Shown here: piece by piece, positions 26,636 through 34,648 of the stretch | Numbering within the stretch: position 1 is the stretch's first letter | Layout of the letters: each line of letters begins with the position of its first letter | Assembly (NCBI GenBank): GCA_035503515.1 | Contig: DATJTJ010000059.1 | Span: 1 to 64,000, forward strand | DNA from: DAIDKA01 sp035503515 | GTDB lineage: Bacteria; Pseudomonadota; Gammaproteobacteria; Steroidobacterales; Steroidobacteraceae | Length of the DNA: 64,000 bases | Direction of reading: 5' to 3' | Position numbers and translations under genes: made by a program | Notes under the pieces: generated by a model | The model's database searches: none | The model's input: only the letters and a program-made list of their open reading frames with translations | Told to the model about the DNA's origin: nothing

Positions 26636-28821
26636 TGTCCCTGACCCGGGGCATAGCGATAGACCTGAGCCTCATACCAGTCGAGCGTGTGTTCCGGAGC
26701 CGCGATTCCCGGCGCCAGCGGCAACCCGGACTGGTGCTGGAAGTAGGCGATGCAGGCATCGCGCCACCACCGGGCTTCCTGCTGCTGCTCTGCGAGGAAT
26801 GCGGCCGTTTTGTTGAAGCGCTCGGCGTCCACATCGCCCTTGAGTGAATTCCAGGTACGCGCCATTTCCTGCACCGTGCTCACGCCGCGGCTGTAACGAT
26901 ACGTCAGTTCATCCCACACCGTGCGCCCCGAGACCAGGCGGTCGGTCCAGCGCAGATGGTGGAACCACAGCAGATACTTCATGTCGTCGGCGGCCGGATC
27001 GGCCAGGCGGCGCGCGACCTCGGGCGCGTAGTCCGCCAGCGCGTCACTGCCGGTGGCGGTGCGGTCGAACCCGATGCCGTCCTTGCCGGCATGGTGGTAG
27101 TAGACGGGGTTCCATTCGGGACGTTTGAGATCACTCACCCAGGGCCCGGGGCCATAGTGATGGCCCGTCGCCATGATGTGAGCCAGTCCGAGCGGGGTCA
27201 TGTAGTCGACCACCGCCTCACGCGAGCGCAGCATCATGTCCACGACCGGCGTGATGAACGCGGAGTCGTTGGAAAAAGTCATCCTGATCCAGTCGGTGGC
27301 GATCCGCTTCGGATCGGCCTGCGGATCCCAAGCCAGTCGGCCGAACGCGTACCAGTCGGCCTGATCGAAGATCGAGCCGGACCAGTCCCGGTCCGAACCC
27401 ACGTTGGACACTCCGGCCATGCCCGTGAGGGTGTGCCCTTCGAGCGAGCCGTCGATGACCCGCGCAACGGTGGAACGGGGACCGTGCGCGAAAGTGTCCC
27501 AGCGCAGCACCTCGGAAAACAGCGCCCCGAGGTACACCAGGTGCGTGGAGAAGCCGAGGTATTCCTTGGTGAGCTGCACTTCGAGCATTTCGTTGGTGTG
27601 CGGCATGGCGCCGAACAGCGGATGCGCCGGCTCGCGCGGCTGAAAATCCAGCGGGCCGTTCTTGATCTGCACCAGCACATTGGCCGCGAACTGGCCGTCC
27701 AGGGGTTTGAATTCCCGGTACGCCTGACGGACCCGGTCCTGGCGATCCTCGGTCGCGTAGATGAACGCGCGCCACATCAGCACGCCGCCATGCGGTGCCA
27801 GGGCACCCGCGATCATGTTGGCGCCCTGGGCCTGGGTGAGATGATAGTCCCGTGGTCCCGGCTGGCCCTCGCTGTCGGCCTTCACCAGGAACCCGCCGAA
27901 ATCCGGGATCGAACGATAGATCTCGTCGCACTTGGCGTGCCACCAGGCGATGACCGCCGGATCGCGCGGATCGCCGGTCTTGGTTGCGCCCAGGTCGAGC
28001 GGGCTGTTGAACAGCACCGACAGGTAGACCCTGATCCCGTAGGGGCGCAGGACATCGGCGAGCGCGGCGACCTTGGCGATCCAACGCGGCGTCAGATACA
28101 CCGAGCTGGCGCTCACGTTGTTGAAGACGACGCCGTTGATGCCGACCGAGGCATCCGCGCGTGCGTAGTCCCGGTAGCGCGGATCGACGTATCCGGGCAA
28201 CCGCCAGAAATCCCAGATGGACTCTCCGGCGTAGCCGCGCTCCACGGTGCGGTCGGGATTGTCCCAATGATCGAGCACGCGCAGCTTCAGATGCGGCGCA
28301 TCGTGGATATCGAGTCCTTCGAGGGACTCCCGCCGCTGCATCAGCGCCAGATAGCGGAACGTGCCGTACAGCAGGCCCACGTCGTTGTTCGCCGCGATCA
28401 GCGTGACCGCATGTCCGTCCCATTGCGTGGACTCGAGCACGAAGCCTTCCGGGCCCGCGGCGGCGAGTCCGAGCGCAGCGGCGCGCGCGGCGATCTGCGC
28501 CGAGGAGGCCGGCGTGCCCAGCACGATGCTGCCCTCGGGCACCAGCGCGGCCGATGCGGACGGCGGCTGCGCACCGAGCAGGCCCGCAAGGCCGGTATCC
28601 AGTTCCGCCAGCGCCGCCTGCAGCACCGGGGAGTCTCCCAGTGCGACCACGGCGGTCGCGCGGGCCGCATAGCGTTCCTGCCAGGGCTGCCCGACCGGGG
28701 TATACCTCAGCCACAACTGATACCCGTCCTCATCGGCAGGTTCGCGGGCGTGGGCGCCCGGCATGAGACCGATCATCAGGGCGATGCCCAACCCCCAGGT
28801 GCAGACGCGGGTGACGTTCAT
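26632..28821 (-). CDS. aguA: GH67 alpha-glucuronidase, exported
   Basis: About 729 residues from the ATG at 28821, which gives a good signal peptide (MNVTRVCTWGLGIALMIGLM, cut after GAHA); the frame also opens at 28857. GH67 segments are LLYGTFRYLALMQR, RVLDHWDNPDRTVERGYAGESIWDF, GINGVVFNNVSASSVYLTP, the acid-bearing GGFLVKADSEGQPGP, KNGPLDFQPREP with the expected base residues, and the C-terminal DQADWYAFGRLAWDP region. Family enzymes release (4-O-methyl)glucuronic acid from the reducing-end-distal xylose of xylo-oligosaccharides. It is convergent with the GH1 gene; no LacI-type operator was found at its 5' end, so its regulation may differ. Confidence 0.94.
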   Translation of the reverse strand: MNVTRVCTWGLGIALMIGLMPGAHAREPADEDGYQLWLRYTPVGQPWQERYAARATAVVALGDSPVLQAALAELDTGLAGLLGAQPPSASAALVPEGSIVLGTPASSAQIAARAAALGLAAAGPEGFVLESTQWDGHAVTLIAANNDVGLLYGTFRYLALMQRRESLEGLDIHDAPHLKLRVLDHWDNPDRTVERGYAGESIWDFWRLPGYVDPRYRDYARADASVGINGVVFNNVSASSVYLTPRWIAKVAALADVLRPYGIRVYLSVLFNSPLDLGATKTGDPRDPAVIAWWHAKCDEIYRSIPDFGGFLVKADSEGQPGPRDYHLTQAQGANMIAGALAPHGGVLMWRAFIYATEDRQDRVRQAYREFKPLDGQFAANVLVQIKNGPLDFQPREPAHPLFGAMPHTNEMLEVQLTKEYLGFSTHLVYLGALFSEVLRWDTFAHGPRSTVARVIDGSLEGHTLTGMAGVSNVGSDRDWSGSIFDQADWYAFGRLAWDPQADPKRIATDWIRMTFSNDSAFITPVVDMMLRSREAVVDYMTPLGLAHIMATGHHYGPGPWVSDLKRPEWNPVYYHHAGKDGIGFDRTATGSDALADYAPEVARRLADPAADDMKYLLWFHHLRWTDRLVSGRTVWDELTYRYSRGVSTVQEMARTWNSLKGDVDAERFNKTAAFLAEQQQEARWWRDACIAYFQHQSGLPLAPGIAAPEHTLDWYEAQVYRYAPGQGH

Positions 28822-28916
28822 GCCGCGCAGACTGCCTCGAATGCGTCGCGACCACAATTGGGCGCGATGCGCGCCGCGCGGCTACACTGCCCCATCACCC
28901 ATTTCGACCGGAACCC

Positions 28917-30560
28917 GTGGCGACATCCAGATCGGGCGCGCGCGCGCCGCAATACGACGTGGCCGTCATCGGCGCGGGTCACAACGGCCTCACCTGTGCG
29001 TGCTACCTGGCCCGCGCCGGTTTGAAAGTGGCGGTCTTCGAGCGCCGCGCGGTGGCCGGCGGCGCGGCGGTGACCGAAGAGTTTCATCCGGGATTCCGCA
29101 ACTCCACCGCCAGCTACACCGTGAGCCTGCTGCACCCGCAGGTGATCCGCGACCTGCGACTGCACGAGCACGGCCTGCGGATCATCGAGCGGCCGATGCA
29201 GAATTTCCTGCCGCTGGGCGATGCCGCCTCCCGCCGCAACTTCTGCGTCGGCCCCGGCAGTGCGGATACCCGTGCCGCCCTCGCCGCCTTTTCCGTCCGC
29301 GATGCCAACCGCCTGGCGGACTACTACCGGATGCTGGATCGGGTGGTGGCCTTCCTGCGCGACCTGCTGCTGCGCACACCGCCCGCGAATCTGCGCCGGG
29401 CTCGCGACCTCATGGGGCTGCTGAGCCTGGGAAATGCTTTCAGAAAGCTTCCTGCCACCGCGCAATACGAAGTCCACGAGCTTTTCACCCGCAGTGCCGG
29501 GGAACTGCTGGACGGCTGGTTTGAAAGCGACGCCATCAAGGCGCTGCTGGGATTCGATGCCGTGGTCGGTGCCTGGCAGAGTCCCTATGCCCCGGGCAGC
29601 GGCTACGTGCTGTTGCACCACGCCTTCGGCGAGACCCATGGCAAGAGCGGGGTCTGGGGTCATGCCCTCGGCGGCATGGGCTCGATCACCCAGGCCATGG
29701 TCGGCGAGGCGCAACGGCTCGGTGTGGATGTCTTCCTGGAAGCCGGCGTCGAACGGGTGGAAGTCACCGGCGGCCACGGCGACGGTACGGCTCGTGCCAG
29801 TGGGCTGGTGCTCAGTGACGGGCGCGCCGTCGCGGTTGGCTGCATTGCGGCAAACATCAATCCCCGGCTGCTGTTCACGGCGCTGGTGGAGCCCGGCGCA
29901 TTGCCGGATGACTTCAGGGCCCGCATCCATCGTTTCCGTTGCGAATCGGCCACGTTCCGCATGAATGTGGCGCTGTCCGAACTGCCCCACTTCGAGGGCA
30001 TGCCCGCCACGGGTGCACATCTGGGCGCCGGCATCATCATGGCCCCTTCGCTTGCGTTCATGGACCAGGCCTGGCTGAGCGCGTGCGCGACTGGCATCTC
30101 GCATCGGCCGATCGTCGAAATGCTGATTCCGAGCACCATCGATGACTCCCTGGCGCCTGCCGGGGCCCACGTGGCGAGCCTGTTCTGCCAGCATTTCCGC
30201 TACCGGCTGCCCGGGGGACGACGCTGGCAGGATGAACGCGAGGCCGCCGCCGACCACATCATCGACACGGTGACGGCCTATGCACCCAACTTCCGGCGTA
30301 GCATCGTGGGGAGGATGGCGCTGTCGCCGGTCGATCTGGAGGAACGCTTCGGACTGCTCGGCGGGGATATATTCCACGGCAGCCTGGGGCTCGATCAGCT
30401 GTGGGCTGCGCGACCCCTGCTCGGCTACGGCGACTACCGCACACCGGTGCGCGGACTGTACCTGTGTGGCTCGGGCACGCACCCCGGTGGCGGCGTCACG
30501 GCGGTGCCAGGCCACAACGCGGCGCGGGAAATCATCAAAGATCACCGCCGCAGGCGTTGA
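28917..30560 (+). CDS. FAD-dependent oxidoreductase, phytoene desaturase/PYROXD2-like
   Basis: A 547-residue flavoprotein starting with GTG at 28917. The N-terminal dinucleotide-binding motif is YDVAVIGAGHNGLTCACYLARAG, followed by VFERRAVAGGAAVTEEFHPGF. The C-terminal FAD motif is GLYLCGSGTHPGGGVTAVPGHNAA. It belongs to the phytoene dehydrogenase/amine oxidase superfamily, closest in pattern to PYROXD2-like proteins of unknown substrate. No carotenoid genes are nearby, so carotenoid synthesis is unlikely. It lies alone between the divergent GH67 gene and the lipoprotein. I see no clear ribosome-binding site at the GTG, so the start is uncertain by a few codons. Confidence 0.8.
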   Translation: MATSRSGARAPQYDVAVIGAGHNGLTCACYLARAGLKVAVFERRAVAGGAAVTEEFHPGFRNSTASYTVSLLHPQVIRDLRLHEHGLRIIERPMQNFLPLGDAASRRNFCVGPGSADTRAALAAFSVRDANRLADYYRMLDRVVAFLRDLLLRTPPANLRRARDLMGLLSLGNAFRKLPATAQYEVHELFTRSAGELLDGWFESDAIKALLGFDAVVGAWQSPYAPGSGYVLLHHAFGETHGKSGVWGHALGGMGSITQAMVGEAQRLGVDVFLEAGVERVEVTGGHGDGTARASGLVLSDGRAVAVGCIAANINPRLLFTALVEPGALPDDFRARIHRFRCESATFRMNVALSELPHFEGMPATGAHLGAGIIMAPSLAFMDQAWLSACATGISHRPIVEMLIPSTIDDSLAPAGAHVASLFCQHFRYRLPGGRRWQDEREAAADHIIDTVTAYAPNFRRSIVGRMALSPVDLEERFGLLGGDIFHGSLGLDQLWAARPLLGYGDYRTPVRGLYLCGSGTHPGGGVTAVPGHNAAREIIKDHRRRR

Positions 30561-30607
30561 TTGCGTGAACTTAATAAACTGTTACGCAGCACGCGAAGCA
30601 TCAGGCC

Positions 30608-30682
30608 ATTCATTGAGTTCGAATTCATTGAATGTCGCCCCGCACCGACACGGGGCAAAAGACTACGCTTTAAATAGTCTTT
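30608..30682. repeat. direct and inverted repeats upstream of the lipoprotein gene
   Basis: ATTCATTGA occurs twice (30608-30616 and 30623-30631), 15 bp apart centre to centre. GCCCCG/CGGGGC around 30636-30655 forms a 6-bp stem. AAAGACTA (30658-30665) and TAGTCTTT (30675-30682) form an 8-bp stem with a 9-nt AT-rich loop. The 258-bp gap is conspicuously AT-richer than its surroundings and may hold the transcript end of the oxidoreductase and the promoter of the lipoprotein. Confidence 0.45.
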
Positions 30683-30818
30683 AAGTAGTTGCATTCCTTG
30701 GCCAAATTTGATGCCATTGCGGCCGCTTGCGAAGACTGTGGCGGAGCCCCCGCTGGTGTTCGCATTGTCCTACGACGCATTTAGGACTCCCGTTAACCAC
30801 CCAGAAGGGGATTTTCAA

Positions 30819-31133
30819 ATGAAAAGCACGATGATCGTCAAGGTGGCCGCTGTTGCTGCCGTTGTTGCCCTGGCTGGCTGCACGGACCTGAAGCCGATGC
30901 AGGCACAGGTCGATGACCTGAAGTCCCAGGTCTCGAAGCTGCAGTCCGAAGTGCAGGGTGCCAACTCTGCTGCCGCACAGGCCTCCTCGCAGGCTCAGGC
31001 TGCCAACACGGCTGCTGCCGGTGCGCAGAGCACCGCGAACCAGGCTCTGGCTGCCGCCCAGGCTGCCCAGGCCGCCGTCGACGCGACCAACGAGAAGATC
31101 GACCGCATGTTCAAGCGCTCGATCTCCAAGTAA
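30819..31133 (+). CDS. Lpp/OprI-like alanine-zipper lipoprotein
   Basis: A 104-residue protein with a lipoprotein signal (MKSTMIVKVAAVAAVVALAG, lipobox LAGC, Cys21). The mature part is a single coiled coil: a heptad-like VDDLKSQVSKLQSEVQG, then a long Ala-rich stretch (AAAQASSQAQAANTAAAGAQ and onward), ending TNEKIDRMFKRSISK. The end resembles OprI of Pseudomonas (ERALRMLEKASRK as recalled), with a C-terminal Lys that in Lpp/OprI is joined to peptidoglycan. It should tether outer membrane to cell wall. The ATG is preceded by AGAAGGGG; the longer open frame to 30708 lacks a lipobox position and is not used. A strong terminator follows, fitting an abundant monocistronic mRNA. Confidence 0.85.
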   Translation: MKSTMIVKVAAVAAVVALAGCTDLKPMQAQVDDLKSQVSKLQSEVQGANSAAAQASSQAQAANTAAAGAQSTANQALAAAQAAQAAVDATNEKIDRMFKRSISK

Positions 31134-31174
31134 GCACATCCGTCCGTCCATCCGGGACGGAATTTGCTCCGAGC

Positions 31175-31206
31175 AACGCCGCGCCCTTGCGCGGCGTTTC
31201 TTTTTT
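31175..31206 (+). terminator. rho-independent terminator after the lipoprotein gene
   Basis: AACGCCGCGC (31175-31184) and GCGCGGCGTT (31189-31198) form a perfect 10-bp stem with a CCTT loop, followed by TTTCTTTTTT. It ends exactly where the convergent fabH gene begins to be read out, so the A-rich left flank offers little termination for the other strand. Confidence 0.93.
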
Positions 31207-32156
31207 CAGTAGCGCACGAGTGCCGATCCCCAGGTGAAGCCGCCGCCGAACGCCTCCAGCAGCAGCAGATCGCCGCGCCTGATGCGGCCGTCGCGCACGC
31301 CCACGTCCAGCGCGAGTGGGATGGAGGCCGCCGAAGTGTTGCCGTGGTCCTGGACGGTGACGATCACCTTGTCCATCGGCAGCTCCAGGCGCCGCGCCGT
31401 GGCCTGGATGATGCGGATGTTGGCCTGATGCGGCACCAGCCAGTCCACGGCCGAACGGTCCAGGCCGTTGGCCGCGAGCGCCTCTTCCACCGCCTTGCCG
31501 AGATTGATGACGGCGATCTTGAACACTTCGCTGCCGGCCATCCTGATGCGGCTCGGATCCGCCCGCCGCGCGGGACCGCCGCCGCAGTAGAGCAGGTCCT
31601 TGTAGGAGCCGTCGGCATGCAGATGGGTTGAGAGTATGCCGGGTGTCTCTCCGGCCCTGAGGACCACGGCGCCGGCGCCGTCGGCGAACAGGATGGCCGT
31701 GCCCCGGTCCGTCCAGTCGGTGATGCGTGACATGGTCTCCGCCCCGACGACCAGCGCATTGCGTGCTTCCCCGGCGCGCACGAACTTGTCCGCCACCGAC
31801 AGCGCATACACGAAGCCGCTGCAGGCAGCCTCGACGCTGAATGCCGGTCCTCCGAAGCACCCGAGTCGCTGCTGCAGCAGCACCCCGCCGTTCGGGAAGA
31901 CGAAATCGGGCGTCGAGGTGGCGAACACGATCAGGTCGATGTCGGCCGGGGCCAGGCCCGCGGCGCTGATCGCGGCACGCGCGGCCGGCTCGGCGAGGTC
32001 GACCGTGCCCTGGTGCTCGGCGACGATATGCCGCTTCACGATGCCGGTACGTTCGCGGATCCAGGCATCGCTGGTGTCCATCAACCGTTCCAGGTCGTGG
32101 TTGGTCAGGATCTTGTCCGGCAGGCAGCTGCCGGTGCCGGCGATTTGCGAATACAT
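31206..32156 (-). CDS. fabH: 3-oxoacyl-ACP synthase III (KASIII)
   Basis: A 316-residue condensing enzyme that starts fatty acid synthesis by joining acetyl-CoA to malonyl-ACP. The catalytic Cys112 is in FSVEAACSGFVYALS; the His and Asn of the triad are in VPHQANIRI and DHGNTSAASIP. The ATG at 32156 shares a base with the plsX stop (TGATG), which is preferred over the TTG one codon earlier. It is the last gene of yceD-rpmF-plsX-fabH. The usual downstream fabD-fabG-acpP genes are absent here; the lipoprotein terminator follows instead. Confidence 0.96.
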   Translation of the reverse strand: MYSQIAGTGSCLPDKILTNHDLERLMDTSDAWIRERTGIVKRHIVAEHQGTVDLAEPAARAAISAAGLAPADIDLIVFATSTPDFVFPNGGVLLQQRLGCFGGPAFSVEAACSGFVYALSVADKFVRAGEARNALVVGAETMSRITDWTDRGTAILFADGAGAVVLRAGETPGILSTHLHADGSYKDLLYCGGGPARRADPSRIRMAGSEVFKIAVINLGKAVEEALAANGLDRSAVDWLVPHQANIRIIQATARRLELPMDKVIVTVQDHGNTSAASIPLALDVGVRDGRIRRGDLLLLEAFGGGFTWGSALVRY

Positions 32157-33160
32157 CAACGCCCCTGTGAATCAAATGCCTGCGCAACCTGCGCACACAG
32201 CTTGCCGCGCCCGAGCGTGGCGGCCAGTTCCACGGCCCGCGCGAAGGCGGTCGCATCCGCCTGACCATGACTTTTTACCACGACGCCCCCGAGGCCTACC
32301 ATGCAGGCGCCGTTGTAGCGACGCGGATCCAGACCCTGCGCCAGACGCCGCAGCGAGGGTCGTGCCAGCAACGCCGCCAGGCGATTGCCGGCGCCGGTCG
32401 CGAACTCGCGGCGGGTGCGGGTGCCGATCATGCGCGCCAGGCCTTCCATGGTCTTCAGGGCGACGTTGCCGGTGAACCCGTCGGTCACGACCACATCGAC
32501 GCGGTCCGAGAAGATGTGATCACCTTCGACGAACCCGATGTAGTTGAGGCCGGACTGCAGCAGCCGCGTGTGCGCGGCGCGCACCGTGTCATGGCCCTTG
32601 ATGTCCTCCTCGCCGATGTTCAGCAGGCCCACGCGCGGGGCCGTGATGCCGGAGAGCTCGCGGGCCACGACCGCGCCCAGGGTCGCAAACTGCAGCAGCT
32701 GGATGTCGGAGGCGCGGGTGTTGGCTCCGAGATCCAGCATCAGCGTCTGACCGGCCTCGGACGGAATCGCCGAGACCATCGCCGGACGCTCCACGTTCGC
32801 GACCATCTTCAGCACGTAGTGGGCCATCGCCGTCAGCGCTCCGGTGTTGCCGGCACTGACGCAGGCCGCGGCCCGGCCTTCGGCGACCAGATTGAGGGCC
32901 ACGCGCATGGAGGAGTCCCGTCCGCTGCGGATGGCTACCCGCGGCGGGCTGTCCATGGCAACGACCTGGGAGGCGGCGACGAGCTGCATGCGCCGCCGCA
33001 GGGCCTGTGGAAGGGTCCGCAGCGGCGCCTCGATCGGACCACTCTGTCCGATCAGCAGCACCGCCAGCAGCGGGTCCTCGCGCAGGGCCTGCACGACACC
33101 CGCGAGGCGCTCTTCCGGCCCGCGATCGCCGCTCATCACGTCAATCGCGATGGGCAACAC
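32156..33160 (-). CDS. plsX: phosphate acyltransferase PlsX
   Basis: A 334-residue protein that makes acyl-phosphate from acyl-ACP for phospholipid synthesis at the inner face of the membrane. Characteristic segments are IAIDVMSGDRGPEERLAG at the start, SMRVALNLVAEGRAAACVSAGNTGALTA, LDLGANTRASDIQLLQFA, GLLNIGEEDIKGHD, and VDVVVTDGFTGNVALKTMEG. It starts with GTG at 33160 (a TTG follows directly). The 34-bp gap to rpmF and TGATG contact with fabH show one operon. Confidence 0.96.
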   Translation of the reverse strand: MLPIAIDVMSGDRGPEERLAGVVQALREDPLLAVLLIGQSGPIEAPLRTLPQALRRRMQLVAASQVVAMDSPPRVAIRSGRDSSMRVALNLVAEGRAAACVSAGNTGALTAMAHYVLKMVANVERPAMVSAIPSEAGQTLMLDLGANTRASDIQLLQFATLGAVVARELSGITAPRVGLLNIGEEDIKGHDTVRAAHTRLLQSGLNYIGFVEGDHIFSDRVDVVVTDGFTGNVALKTMEGLARMIGTRTRREFATGAGNRLAALLARPSLRRLAQGLDPRRYNGACMVGLGGVVVKSHGQADATAFARAVELAATLGRGKLCAQVAQAFDSQGR

Positions 33161-33194
33161 TGGCCGGGTCGCGCGTCAGGCAGTTGGCGCGAGG

Positions 33195-33389
33195 CTATTC
33201 CTGACCGTCGGTGTCGGCCGGCTTCTCCAGCACGCGCTTGCCGCGGTAGAAGCCATCCGGGGTGATGCAATGACGCAGGTGGGTCTCACCGGATTGCGGA
33301 TCGATGGACAGGGCGGGCTTCGCCAGTCCGTCGTGCGAACGGTGCATACCGCGCTTGGACGGTGTCTTGCGGCTTTTCTGAACGGGCAT
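33195..33389 (-). CDS. rpmF: 50S ribosomal protein L32
   Basis: A 64-residue basic protein starting MPVQKSRKTPSKRGMHRSHD, the conserved L32 N-terminus. It binds 23S rRNA in the large subunit. The usual gammaproteobacterial C-terminus is followed by an acidic tail (KPADTDGQE). It lies between yceD and plsX as in most gammaproteobacteria. Confidence 0.97.
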   Translation of the reverse strand: MPVQKSRKTPSKRGMHRSHDGLAKPALSIDPQSGETHLRHCITPDGFYRGKRVLEKPADTDGQE

Positions 33390-33427
33390 GGCGGAACTCT
33401 CCGGATACGAAATCTGAACGTCTAAAA

Positions 33428-33946
33428 CTACTGCCGCTTGAGCAGCTCTCCGAGCTGGCCAAACGGTCGTTGTGTCTCGGCGGGGGGCTCTTCGGCAAAC
33501 CCCTGCCCCGCGCCCGCGCTGTCGCCGGCACAGTCCTTGTCTTCATGCCGCGGCACCAGCGGCAGCGCCAGCAGCAGTTCCTCCTCGACCAGGTCCCGGA
33601 GGCTGATGCGGTAGTCGGGTGCGAGCACGGTCTCCACGGTGTCAGGAACCCGCTCGGCCTCCGCCGCCGTCGCGACCAGTGCCGCGCGCCCGCTGCCCTC
33701 GATCCTGCGGACCAGAGGTCCGAGGCAACGCTGACAGGTCAGGGTCACCTCGGCGGCCACGCGCGTCGCGGCCACCGCGATCCGACCTTCGCGGCTGAAA
33801 GCCACCCGCCCGACGGCCTCCCCGTCCGGCGCCGCCAGCATCGGCAGCACCCGCGGGAGATGCCTCAGCGGGATCGAAAAATCGATCTCCGCCCGCCCGT
33901 CGGCCAGCGGGCCGACATCGAGCAACTTCGACCAGCCCTCTGACAT
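33428..33946 (-). CDS. yceD: YceD family (DUF177) protein, 23S rRNA accumulation protein
   Basis: 172 residues from the ATG at 33946. The conserved DUF177 centre is EVTLTCQRCLGPL (CxxC), followed by acidic DTVETVLAPDYRISLRDLVEEELLLALPLVPRH and a Cys near CAGDS. In E. coli YceD affects 23S rRNA processing; biochemical role unclear. The frame is open to 34021, but a strong promoter lies within that extension (33956-33984), so the 33946 ATG is preferred; the mRNA would then have a leader of only about 3 nt. First gene of the rpmF-plsX-fabH operon. Confidence 0.88.
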   Translation of the reverse strand: MSEGWSKLLDVGPLADGRAEIDFSIPLRHLPRVLPMLAAPDGEAVGRVAFSREGRIAVAATRVAAEVTLTCQRCLGPLVRRIEGSGRAALVATAAEAERVPDTVETVLAPDYRISLRDLVEEELLLALPLVPRHEDKDCAGDSAGAGQGFAEEPPAETQRPFGQLGELLKRQ

Positions 33947-33955
33947 GGGGCGCGT

Positions 33956-33984
33956 ATCATAGGTATCGCGCCCGGCCAAGTCAA
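33956..33984 (-). promoter_or_regulatory. sigma70 promoter of yceD-rpmF-plsX-fabH
   Basis: On the minus strand TTGACT (33984-33979), an ideal 17-bp spacer and TATGAT (33961-33956). The predicted transcription start is near 33949, about 3 nt before the yceD ATG. Confidence 0.75.
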
Positions 33985-34034
33985 AAGCACTTGGATTGGA
34001 TGCAAACCTTTGTTTCGGCACTCTCTTTTAAGCT

Positions 34035-34640
34035 TTGCCCCAGCGGTGCAACTTGACCTCCAAGCCTCCCCTGATCCTGGCCTCGACCTCCCCCTACCGC
34101 CTTGAGCTCCTGCAGCGCCTGGGCCTGCCGTTCGAGGTCGAGGCGTCCGATGTGGACGAGGCACACGTCCCCGGCGAGCCTGCCACCGAGCGGGCCCTGC
34201 GCCTGGCGGCCGCCAAGGCCGAGGCCGTGGCCGTGCGTCATCCCCACGCCGTGGTGATCGGCAGCGACCAGGTTGCGGCGGCGGGCGGCATCGTTCTGGA
34301 CAAGCCCGGCACCGTCGAGCGGGCCTGTCAGCAGCTCAAGCACCTGGCCGGCTCCCAGGCCCGGTTTCATACGGCCTGTGCCGTGCGCTGGCACAACACG
34401 GGTTTCAGCGTAAACCACCTGGACACGGTCACGGTTGCGGTCAGGGATCTCACCCCGGAGGAAATCGCGGCTTATGTAGCGCGGGAACAGCCCCTGAACT
34501 GCGCCGGCAGCTTCAAGTCCGAGGGCCTGGGCATCGCCCTGTTCTCGCGCATCGAATCGGAGGATCCGACGGCCCTGGTGGGACTGCCCCTGATCTGGCT
34601 CGCAGGCGCGCTGCGGCAGGCGGGCTACCGCCTGTTCTAG
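34035..34640 (+). CDS. Maf/YceF-type nucleotide pyrophosphatase
   Basis: A 201-residue protein of the Maf/HAM1 superfamily, which hydrolyses modified or non-canonical NTPs to monophosphates (YceF members prefer m7GTP). The N-terminal motif is LILASTSPYRLELLQRLGLPF, the catalytic Asp is in VIGSDQVA, and the C-terminal signature is GSFKSEGLGIALFSRIE...DPTALVGLPL. TTG at 34035 gives the longest frame; a second TTG at 34053 (MTSKPPLILAS) agrees as well with family starts, and no ATG is available. It diverges from the yceD operon and converges on rluC. Confidence 0.9.
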   Translation: MPQRCNLTSKPPLILASTSPYRLELLQRLGLPFEVEASDVDEAHVPGEPATERALRLAAAKAEAVAVRHPHAVVIGSDQVAAAGGIVLDKPGTVERACQQLKHLAGSQARFHTACAVRWHNTGFSVNHLDTVTVAVRDLTPEEIAAYVAREQPLNCAGSFKSEGLGIALFSRIESEDPTALVGLPLIWLAGALRQAGYRLF

Positions 34641-34648
34641 AGGGTCCG

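Noticed and set aside
28917..30560. Carotenoid phytoene desaturase
   Set aside because: The flavoprotein has the superfamily motifs, but no crtB, crtE or other carotenoid gene is nearby and the pattern is closer to PYROXD2-like proteins.
33947..34021. N-terminal extension of YceD
   Set aside because: The strong promoter for the operon lies inside this stretch, so it would not be transcribed from that promoter.
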